A stretch of 39,791 nucleotides of DNA from Perkinsus marinus ATCC 50983 (Eukaryota; Perkinsozoa; Perkinsida; Perkinsidae), in the NCBI RefSeq assembly GCF_000006405.1, contig NW_003200286.1, positions 220,830 to 260,620 on the forward strand, given 5' to 3'. Made by a program: the position numbers and the translations under genes. The notes below the pieces were generated by a model that worked only from the letters and a program-made list of their open reading frames with translations, did not search any database and was not told the DNA's origin. Below, one piece after another: positions 10,601 to 19,796 of this stretch. Position 1 is the stretch's first letter. Every line of letters starts with the position of its first letter.

Positions 10601-13600
10601 CTACTGTCTCCAAAACCTCCACGTAGTTACCTCCGACCCTTTTCCGCGTCCGCCAGGCTCGTCCATAAGACCAATTCCATTCGCCCGCAACAAATCTCGA
10701 ATTCTATCAGCCTCTTTAAAATTACACATCCGTCGCGCTTCATTTCTTTCATCGATCAGTTTCTCGATTTCTCCAACACTGGGCATGCTCGCCGGCCACT
10801 CTCCTCCCCCGTCCTCGCGCGCCCTATAATATCCCCTCGGAAAGAACTCGCCTCCATGCCAGCCCACATCATCACCATCATCATCCACACCATTTTGTAA
10901 CACAAGCGTGTCCCTAGCAGCACTTCCGTTGATCGTATTGTTGCTTCCCGAACCCGAGTTCGCCAGCAACGGGTGCTCTTTCATCACAACGGTTAAGTTC
11001 TCGGGGTATTCCAAGCCGTAGTCCTCACAATAGTTCCGATACTCCTCGTAAATGCCTTCCAACAGCCTTTCCACTTCCCTAGTAGCTGTACGATACCTGC
11101 GGGTAAATTGTTCCGATCTAGGGATTATTTTCCCCACCATTTACGACAAACGATATACTAAAATCATGTTTCGCGCAAAGACAGAGTATCTTAGGTCGAA
11201 GCTCCCAAGATACAAAACAGGCCCGATTCACGACCATCCCCACCTACCCAACCGGGTCCACGCATGATATGCATAGATGCAACGGTTCGTCCGACTCCTG
11301 CTTCATATTCCCTTCAAGGAAGCCCGATCCTCGCCCTCGCAGCCTCAACTTTGCGTCGGACATTTTCACAATGCGTTTCATATTAACGCCTTTTGTACCA
11401 ATAATGCGGCGAGCCACGTGAAAATCCCGATCGTTTTTAATGCCGATTTCAAAGCGGCAAGTATATCTAAAATTACAAATCTGAACCCAGTATCGTCTGT
11501 GGAATTATTCACGCTCCTAGGTAGAGCTGTTATTGAATCTCTTCGAAGTTTATGAGGAAGAATCAAAGACGATTCAGCCGATATTATTCATTCCAACTCC
11601 TTTCGAAACTTAATCCTCGAAATTTATGGTGATGAGGATAATTCGAAGACCACCCAATTAGAACATGGCTCGATTTTTCCTCTACAGTTTATGCTACCAA
11701 CACAGCTACAATTAATGAGCGTCTTGATCTAAAACTTAGGCTACCAACACAGCTACAGTTAATGAGCGTCTTCATCTAAAACTTATGCTACCAACACAGT
11801 TACAATTAGTGAGCGTTTTGATCTAAAACTTATGCTACCGACAAAGCTACAGTTAATGAGCATCTTGATCTAAAATTTATGCTACCGATACAGCTACAAT
11901 TAATAAACGTCTTGATCTGTAACTTATGCTACCGATACAGCTACAATTAATAAACGTCTTGATCTAAAACTTATGGTACCGATACAGCTACAATTGATCC
12001 CTATCACACACCTAGAATACTCACTTTCGAATGGGCTGCGTTTCTGCCGGTTTGTTCTGTCCAATATCTTCAGCAGGCGCCGTCGGAAGCGGCGGCGGTC
12101 CTTCAGGAACTTCCCGCGCGCCACGAAATTCATTCGAATGGAAGCCTTGGAGATTCGCATAAGGTCCAATGCTAGTCCCATTATAAGGTATAGAGGACGG
12201 CTGAGTTCCCAGAGCGACCCCACCAGCAACGAAATCAGTATTCAGGGCTGAGTCTTCGGACAGACGGACTTGACGCTGAACGGTGGGGTAATACCTACAG
12301 AGATATCATCAATTTTTTTGCAAAAAAATATTCATTTTTTCGCGTAAAATTCTATTCGATAAACGAGAATATTTATAACAAGATGTCGAAGAATTATATT
12401 AACCGAATATACTCTCAACGCACAATATAAATGAGTCATCCACACAGCACCAGCAGGAGTGATTCGAAACAAGCCGGTCAAGACTCCGTGATAACAGTTC
12501 GTGCCTAGGGGAGGGTCGATAGAAAATACTCCATATGGTAGAGTTGTCAAATACACTTGTACAAAATGATAAACAGATGGGAACGGCAGACATTCCAAAC
12601 GCGTCGTTAGGCAGAACTAGAGAACCGCCTGGATTCGAGCCCACGGCCTTTCGATTACTCACCATTCAACACACAGCCTCCCCCGCACACCATTTAGGAC
12701 TTTGTTATGCAACGTTTTAACAGCCTTAGCCGCATCGTCCCAGGTCAGGTAGCGAACTACTGCCGACTCGCCTTCCGGGCAAATCTCCACATCTTCTACT
12801 CTACCATACATACCAAAGACCTGCGAAATCGATCAAGCGATCCATTAACGCCAACAAGCTGCAATGACTTAGAAAATTTACAGAAAATCTGAAATTTTCC
12901 AAAGCCTTCCGCGGAATACCGAAAATACACTAGGATGAACGCGTAAAATTCGCTACGCAAAATATGAGTTTTGTTTTTTTGTCTGTCATCAGTGAATATC
13001 CACAGCAAACAGATAATAGTAATTTCAGTGAACCGACTTGCACAAGCTGCGAAAAAATACAGCAAGATTTTCCCTAGAAAAAAAATTCTCTAGAAAAAAA
13101 ATTTCCCCTCTTGCCACCCTATGACCTTCCTCAAGTCATGTTCAAGTAGCTGGTAGCTGAACGGCATACCATCGACATACACCAACACACAGTAATACGA
13201 CGGTGCAGCCACAGGAGCTGCGAAATCCGCGTTGTTATTGTTAATCTGAAAAGAGAGAAGTCCCCCTACATCTAAAATTTCCTCTATGGAGATTAATCTC
13301 CCTGTGCTCATTTGCCACTACAGACGCGTTATTCGTGTTGGGAGAGTCGTCAGAATCATCGTTCAACACGACAAACAAGTCTGTTATCACCGAGGAGCAC
13401 AGCGATAGTTAGAATGTCACGCCCCAAATTGCAAGGCTACTGGGAAAGAAGGCTGCTGAGCAATTTTGAAAACGATGATACTCCAATTCGAGCGGATTTC
13501 TGGAAGAATATAAATCATACCAAATTTAATTCAACTTTAATGCGATAAACTGTTACATACAACTTATTTCTCAATATTGTTTGCAGAATTTTTTCCATTC

Positions 13601-14399
13601 GATTACGATTTTCCAGATTTTTCAAAAATCTTTCCGCAGTCATTAAGAGTGACAACGTTACTGTCTCCCTCAAGACTGTATCACCATATGTGAGTTAACG
13701 CCGTCTACGGCGGTCCCTGCGGCATCCAAGTAGTTGACAATCTGCGAAGTTAATTCTTGAACCTGGAAAAAAGGAAAATGCGAAAATTTCGAGGGAAAAT
13801 GCAGAAAAAAATACTGAAAACTAGTAAATTTTCCAGAACGTCTTACACCTGCAAAGTTTGGGAGAAATTTCACTAAGAAAATAAAATTTTCTATCAAATT
13901 TTTCCAACGAATATGCAAAAACGGTCTCCTGACCTCTATTACTATTACTACCGCTCTATGCTGAAATTCAGAGGTACTATCCTCGAACGAGTTAGAAGGC
14001 ATGCCGGGGGTATCGGCACCATAGGAGGCGGTGAGGCCAGGTGGAGTAGCGGTGGAGCTTGATGATGTTGATGCAGTTCTGAAGGTTCCATTAGATGTGG
14101 CATGAGCCTGAATCTTTGAGGTTGGGGGAGCATCTCACAGATTAAAAGATACTTCATAGGGAGGCCCTTTTTCAGCGAAGCTGCCGCCCGTGTCACCCAT
14201 CAAGTTGTCGGTGTAACCGCTGGAGAGCTTCACTTGAGCGTTTTGCGCCGCCTTGGCTGAAAAGAGGAATCTTTAGGTTGAGTTGGTAAGATACAGAACA
14301 GGTCCACTTGTGGTACTCACCCAGCACAGCACTGACGTACTCCACATCAACGCTTGAAGTCGGGCAATCGTGAGAATACGGTATTGGTGGGTTCTGCAT
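10601..14399 (-). CDS. RRM RNA-binding protein with a CysRS-tail-like C-terminus, 8 exons
   Basis: A 492-residue protein rebuilt from exons 14321-14399, 14153-14256, 13934-14107, 13685-13762, 13126-13245, 12663-12820, 12025-12294 and 10601-11096 (minus strand), all GT-AG with matching phases. Exon 3 could start 6 bp earlier at a second in-frame acceptor. Residues about 165-238 form one RNA-recognition motif: RNP2-like VLVYVDGMPF, then VFGMYGRVEDVEI, RNP1-like ESAVVRYL, and a last strand RLCVEW that crosses an intron. After a Pro-rich stretch, the last 60 residues (from PSVGEIEKLIDERNEARR to TTWR) match the short helical tail of cysteinyl-tRNA synthetases. The rest is Ser/Thr-rich or low in recognisable features. 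An RNA-related role is likely; the exact function is unknown. The first 185 bases are repeated at 23289-23473. Confidence 0.8.
11691..11996. repeat. 47-bp minisatellite, about 6.5 copies
   Basis: Copies start at 11691, 11738, 11785, 11832, 11879, 11926 and a partial one at 11973, each beginning close to ATGCTACCRACACAGCTACA. It lies inside the last intron (11097-12024) of the RRM gene and stops about 29 bp from the exon 7 donor. Confidence 0.92.
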
Positions 14400-15713
14400 T
14401 CTACTACTACTTCCCCTTTTACTGCGGATGACTATAACGTTATTAAACGGTAAGCTGAGAAAAGGACAACTACTAAGCTGAAGGGGTTATATGGAAATGT
14501 TCAACACTAAACTGATTTTCAAACTCAAAGTTATATCAGAAACTGCATCATTTTACAAGTTAAAATCAATCCTAGAATCGATCAACGTTACTCGAGAAGT
14601 GTGACGGCACGCAGAGGTAATAATTTTGTGGCGCGTGACGGAAGATACCAATAGGCGGGTAAATTACAAATTCCAAGGGAGAACGACAAAATCCAAGGAG
14701 GTTTGTCGCTCGCTCTCAGCAGTTCGGGTTTCTGCTTGCCTTGTCGGGCTTCGCGTTTGCTCTTCAACTTGTCTTCCTTGGATTTTCATATCACCTCTGG
14801 TTCAACCCCTGTGGGGTGCAATATTCAAACACGATACTCAAGTATCTGTTTAGGTAGGTTCGGCTCTACCTTAATTAAATTTAAGGAATACTTAAGTTGC
14901 TCCTTGAGTACGCATGTTGTGAAATGCTTTTCGTAAATACTTACGTACATGCACTGAAACTTAAGGCGCCTTGAGTATTCCTAAACTTAAGGCGCTTTAA
15001 CGTGCTTACTTAAGTAGTGAAATAGGATGTCCTAATTGCTTAAGGCGTTACCCAACTTTAGGGCGCAATTTACTCTTATGAAACCGGCCCTTTGTGTGCA
15101 GGAAATCGATATCAGCTTTGTGCACGCAAGCACACTCTGTGCTAGTCGGCTTCTCCCCGGGAGAGTCTCCCATTGTTAATAGTAGCAACCTGCTACAATT
15201 AGCATCGGTATGTGTTCACGTTCCGTGTTCATAAGGAGCACATGATAGTCACAACGAAGCCGTGGTCCTCCCCGATTGTTTTTCGGTGGTCTTCAGAGAG
15301 ACGAAACTGAGGAGGAGAGTGATTGACCGAAACGTGGGTGGGTTTTTCCGTTCCCCGAAAAATTTTCGTTGATCGTTCCGATCGGAAACTCACAAGAAGG
15401 ATGATGGTGATGCTGTATTCACGGAAGTATTAGTCACGAAAACGGCCGAGTCGGCAATTGAGTCGGAGAGATAGGATAGCTTTGATCCCATGCATGTTGA
15501 AGGGTTACGAATATATCTGCTCGTGAGGAACGGGGACACTCATTTGCATTCGAATACCACAATTCTACACTTTTGAGTTTAGTGTATAGAAAGCATCAGC
15601 GGGGTTCGAACCTGGGTCGTCTGTATGAGGATCTTCACTACTTTATTATCATTAGTATATTTTAGTGATTGCGTGAAACGGATGATGTCCGGAATAGGCA
15701 CTCTTGCTTGTTA
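14400..15713. promoter_or_regulatory. Divergent intergenic region between the RRM gene and S1 (unit A)
   Basis: The RRM gene (-) and S1 (+) diverge from this 1.3-kb region, so it should hold both promoters. It contains a 12-bp inverted repeat (AAAATCCAAGGA at about 14688 and its complement at about 14772). A stretch at 14870-15060 is dense in CTTAAG palindromes and in CTTAAGG.GC words. The empty target site of the LTR element is at about 15110. I see no supported gene. Confidence 0.4.
15110..15116. other. Empty insertion site corresponding to the unit B LTR element
   Basis: Unit A reads GAAATCGATATCAGCTTTGT without interruption. Unit B has GAAATCGATATTAGC, then the LTR element, then TTAGCTTTGTGCACG. 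The site therefore shows the pre-insertion state apart from one base difference. Confidence 0.9.
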
Positions 15714-16470
15714 ATGCTTCGTTCTCCTTACCCTCACACTACGAAGACGGAAGACTCCTCTCGGAAGTATCTTCGCTTCTTCACTTCGATCATCTACATT
15801 CTTGTTATACTTGTCGTCGTCGCTGCTTGTCTGTGGAGCTGTTACCTGACTTGGACTCTCATCGACGATTCCCTCTATGCCGCGCTGTCTCCTCAAGAGG
15901 TGAGTTCATAGTGTTCATAGTTCGACTCACTTGAATTCCCTTGAAGTGAGCAGTTTTCGTACTCTTCCGGTCATTATTCGAATCGTCGCTCTTGAGTAGT
16001 ATGTTGACACAGCAGAGCTTAGGATATTTTTGAACGCATTTCCGTCAGTTGACCCGGCTTGCTCACTCGCAAGGAGTGAATCTTTTCATACCAGTGAACC
16101 CCCTGGGGGTGACGAAAATCGTCGTTATTTGCATGGCGGCCGTCGCTTGCGCTGCTGGTTTCATCGGAGGTGTACAGCATCTGTCGGCTACTATCAGGTG
16201 AGTTATTCAGTTTAGTGTTTTTGATCCGTCGCAGCCGTTGATCTGTTTCGCATTCAGACATATCTTGAATGGGTATTATCTTTCTGTTTGAGGTCGCGCG
16301 TTCGAATCCTTGCGGGGATGATTTTTGAGTGAAAAAAACGTTTAACAACATTCAATATCTCAATGGTTTGTTTTTCCTGTTTTCGTTTTTCATCCAGGCC
16401 TCTGAGGCTGTTAGAAATCATCAGGAGATTCTACGTAGAACAATTCTCCTCAACACGCTCGAGTAACTAA
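15714..16470 (+). CDS. S1 (unit A): small two-membrane-segment protein, 3 exons
   Basis: Predicted 135 residues from exons 15714-15899, 16049-16197 and 16398-16470, GT-AG with matching phases. Exon 1 has a hydrophilic start and a first membrane segment (SIIYILVILVVVAACLWS). Exon 2 begins at the acceptor before LTRLAHSQGVNLF and carries the motif PVNP and a second segment rich in Ala, Val and Gly, ending LSATIR. Exon 3 follows a very strong polypyrimidine tract and adds a basic tail. Exon 2 is exactly 149 bp, as in S2, and reads LxxLAxSxGVxxFxPxNP in both. Unit B has an ATG at the tenth codon that is ACG here, so translation in unit A must use the upstream ATG. Family not recognised. Confidence 0.62.
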
Positions 16471-16743
16471 CTAAAAAATCCATAGAGCTTTGCTTTTACT
16501 GATCTGAACGCAATCAGAGGCTCCGATTCAGCGGGCGCGCAAGTCTCTCGAGATGATTCTGTACAGCAGATTAGTGTACTTTTTGTGTCGTTGATGGGAT
16601 CTCAATTGGAGGAATCGGATCTGTTGCCGGCCATATAGGGCACGCAAGGGTAGCCGAAACTCGAACTATCTTCAAGAGAATATCAATAAGTCTAGACTAG
16701 AGAAATGAAATGATAAGACCAATAGTCTAGCTCACTTGAGGAA

Positions 16744-18257
16744 ATGGCGTTGTTTGTCAGGGAAACGAATCCGTACAAATGTATCCTCCCGGGGCTGTAT
16801 CTTCTTTTCCTCATCTTCCTGGTGGTAGCCGGCGTCCTCGTCGCCGGAGCATGCTTTGGCATGTCACACCTAAGCAAAGCTGTGGATGAGCAGATCGATC
16901 AGCAGGTGAGGGGTGAAGTTGCTGTGGTTGGAATTCGAATTCATTCTATATCAACTTTGTTGTTCGGGAGCCTCCGCGCTTCGCAATTTCTGGAAATATT
17001 CCTGAGCTCGCTGGCGTACTTCAAGAGAGGAGTACGTTCCGGTGTTTCCTTTCTGATCCATAATGATATCTAGGAAATATCGTTGCTAGCTAGTTGGGTT
17101 GTTAGTTGAATTTTTTTCATATCAAAGTCGTTGTCACTGGAAAGACATTTGTGTCTTTCAACTTCGTCTGGGCTGAGCTCTTGAGGATCAGGAGGATGAT
17201 CAGTTTTGGAGTGTCAGAACTTGTAGTTAATTCGCCCTAGAAAATGCACTCCCATTATAGGGTTCCTAGCTGTTGTAAACATCACCGTTGAACTGCTTTC
17301 AGCTCGTGAAGGCGAGCGAGGAGACAGGAGGTCTCATATCACCAAATCTCAAAGAAGATGTCGCCAAGTCAGTTGCCACTGCAATGCAAAGGCTCTATCA
17401 AGTTGCAGGTTCATAACCCCGCTAGTGGCCTTTTACGATACCTTTAAATGCACTACGACTGAGAAGGTGGACTGTTGGTCCGCTGAGGTTGGGAAAATCA
17501 CATGTTCGCCAGCAGCAAGTAGGATGATAAAAACTCGAGTTTTTTGGATGAGGGCAGTGTGCGGTTTCAATGTTCTTCTCTCCGCCTGATCATTTCAGCT
17601 TGGATAGCAGAAATATGGAATTGTGATAGCGAATATTGTTACAGAAAATATCACGATCGCGCTCGTACGGTAGCTCTGGGATAGCTGAAGCATGTCCCAT
17701 TGTTTATAGTGGGAAATCGTGTAGAAATGGTCGTGACCACCGACTGTTATCTGATCGAAATTCTCAGCGCTTTCAGTCTCACTCTCAACATTTGCAAACT
17801 GCGTCAGATGCTCGTGCTGTGGCGGCAGCGAATGAGGTTTGTTCACTCCCTCCTCGTCTCGATCGTCACTTCTCTGCTAGCTCGAATCAATGCTCTAATT
17901 GTTTCACCGCTCATGGACATACGCAGGCTGCGCAGGTGAGTTGTGTCGCATCAATAGTCGCGCACCTGAGAGAATAACTTCCTCATCTGTTTTGGAATCC
18001 TTTTCTACAACTCATGGCATGCGATGAATCTTTGAGTGTTCTAGCGCAGTAGTATCTTCTGGGATGATTTTTTCGAACAGGTGCTCTGTCTGTGCAGCTC
18101 ACTGTTGCAAACATGGATTGATGCTGTGAGCCCGAAGGGAAGAGGAGTATGGGTAACAGTGGCTTTCATTGATGTCGTCGTCGCCGCTGTATGTGGACTT
18201 CTTCTCATCGTGTGGATTATGAGACGAGTAGGTTGGCAAACTATTGGAGCTAATTAG
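16744..18257 (+). CDS. L1 (unit A): protein with membrane segments at both ends and a Cys-rich middle, 6 exons
   Basis: Predicted 247 residues from exons 16744-16905, 17303-17367, 17409-17518, 17599-17669, 17777-17935 and 18081-18257; phases agree. Exon 1 gives a membrane segment (about residues 15-39, GLYLLFLIFLVVAGVLVAG). The middle carries spaced cysteines (FKC, DCW, ITC, NCDSEYC, then VCS, QCSNC and VLCLC). The last exon gives LLQTWIDAVSPKGRG, a second membrane segment (about 211-233) and a short tail. L2 repeats the plan: VCSxxP, xCxxC, VxCxC, Lxx WxxAxS. Probable topology is both termini inside and the middle outside or in a lumen. Intron 2 is 41 bp. L1 follows S1 by 273 bp on the same strand. 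An in-frame acceptor just before the ATG also allows a fusion of S1 exon 2 to L1, but its tract is weak. Function unknown. Confidence 0.68.
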
Positions 18258-19292
18258 TATTGTAGACAACCTGGTAATATTGGTCTAAAATGAATTCCAC
18301 CTGAAAAGTAGAACCCGATCAATTGAAAATATGCAGCCGTATCGCAAGTTACGCAAGCTGTTCACGAAGTTTTGGAACATCATTCACTAAGAGAACAGTC
18401 TTGAAAGTATGATGAAATAGGAATAATTTCGCCGAATCCCTGATGACTATCAAAACTGTCAGCAACTTTTGGAAGCTGCCGAAACCAACGAATCGACATT
18501 TCACAACACCTCGGTTTGATTTATGGCTGGTCAGAAATTTTTGGCATAAAAAGTGGCGAGTTTAATACAAAACTTGGAGCTATACTCTACTGCCTAAGAT
18601 GTGTGTAGAATTATCTGCTCATCGGGGTGCTTGAGCCTCGGTCTAGAGCTTCTGGGAGGGACGCGGTTTGGAGGCTGATGAATCATTCGCTGTTGCGCTT
18701 CCCTCGAGAATGATTGTATAGTGTTGGCATATAGAAATTTATCGTTGAAAGTATGAGTAATAATATTCTTCTCGTTTTCCCTCAGTTGGCGTGTCCAGCG
18801 GCCTTACGGAAGTCTTCGGAAACTTAATTATTTATGTCAAGATCATTCGAGCCTCTTCTGATGTACAGAGGTTCTGTATTTTCCCGTTTACTCAACTGAG
18901 AGATGCAACAGCATCTCGACTTCGTCTCATGGCTCGTGGCTTCTTGTGTTCTCAACTAGGTAGTAGTAACTACAACAACGGCGTAGTTGTATGAGCAATG
19001 ACAGGGCTGGCTTTCCTGTTTTACAATTGTCGTGTCAGAATGAGCGGTATATCCCCTTGGTTCAGTTCTTAAATTCATGCTAGCTCTCTGACTGTCCCTC
19101 ATAGCATCTGCAGAACAATATGCTCCTTTCAGCTTTTGCGATATAAGCTATATCAGCAGAGTAGAAATATTATGCTCATCTAAATAGGAGGAATACATGA
19201 TTTACGTTTCAACGATGATCCCGAAGAACGGCAGGAATAGGAAGTCACGCACTATGGTCTTGCTAGCTGAGAGAATATATTAACCCCTTTCT
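18258..19292. other. Spacer between L1 and S2 (unit A)
   Basis: A 1.0-kb stretch with no supported gene. A good acceptor-like site (TTTTCCCTCAG at about 18784) is followed by a short open run, so an unrecognised extra exon is possible. Conserved in unit B (33836-34870). Confidence 0.4.
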
Positions 19293-19782
19293 ATGTCGAT
19301 CGAACTCATAGCAACGAGTAGCCGCGGCTCAATAGCCTGCTCTCTTTGGTCACTCCTCTACGTGGTATTCCTCGTACTATTTGCAGCATTCGCGATTTAT
19401 TCGGCAGTTTACACCAGCGTGAACGCACAGAAATCTATAGTGACTCAAGTGAATGCCCAACAGGTAAGACAGCTCTTAACCCCAGTAACATACAAATGAG
19501 GTACTTCCCTCAGTTGATGGACTTGGCAGATAGTTTGGGCGTAGCGATATTCTTACCAATCAACCCAGTACGAGCATCTTGGATTGTAGCTATCATAGTT
19601 GGAGTTATGATACCGCTTTCAGCTGTCCTTGGTATCGTTTACCACTGCAGCTCAACCATTAGGTGAGATGTCATGTAAACTTCGATATCATGAGGAGGAT
19701 TCACTCGTCATGTTATTCCTTCTAAAGGGCCACAGTCTATAGTCGAAAAAACCTCAGTCAAGACGGTTGTGATGATAGTTGA
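19293..19782 (+). CDS. S2 (unit A): small two-membrane-segment protein, paralogue of S1
   Basis: Predicted 124 residues from exons 19293-19463, 19514-19662 and 19728-19782. The first intron is 50 bp. Exon 1 has a membrane segment (LLYVVFLVLFAAFAIYSAVY) and ends NAQQ. Exon 2, 149 bp as in S1, reads LADSLGVAIFLPINPVRASW and then a second membrane segment, ending SSTIR. Exon 3 gives a short polar tail (ATVYSRKNLSQDGCDDS). It stays open in unit B, with Ser replaced by Cys in the tail. The stop is 14 bp before the L2 start codon. Family not recognised; relation to S1 is clear from exon lengths, phases and the shared pattern in exon 2. Confidence 0.66.
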
Positions 19783-19796
19783 ATAGCGAGCCTGCA

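Noticed and set aside
11378-12260. Open frames in the last intron and exon 7 of the RRM gene read as separate genes
   Set aside because: They are frames through an intron minisatellite or alternative frames of exon 7; the phase-consistent gene model explains the region.
12600-12690. tRNA-like sequence with a B box (GGGCTCGAATCC) on the minus strand
   Set aside because: The A-box-like part overlaps the last strand of the RRM exon, so the resemblance is accidental.
15598-15640. GGTTCGAACC B-box-like word, also in unit B
   Set aside because: No A box at a suitable distance on either strand and no stem pairing.
16031-16040. An apparent premature stop in S1 of unit A compared with unit B
   Set aside because: The stop lies upstream of the acceptor (16048) that matches S2 exon 2 in position and length, so it is intronic.
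16281-16320. GTTCGAATCC word in S1 intron 2
   Set aside because: A lone B-box-like word without A box or cloverleaf.
16197-16744. Fusion of S1 to L1 (and S2 to L2) into one four-segment protein
   Set aside because: In-frame AG sites just before the L1 and L2 start codons would allow it, but their polypyrimidine tracts are poor while the separate terminal exons of S1 and S2 have strong ones. Kept only as an alternative.
17409-17425. A 17-nt micro-intron in L1 (GTTCATAACCCCGCTAG)
   Set aside because: It would restore the frame, but a normal 41-nt GT-AG intron at 17368-17408 does the same with better splice sites, keeps the cysteine frame and matches the phase of exon 2.
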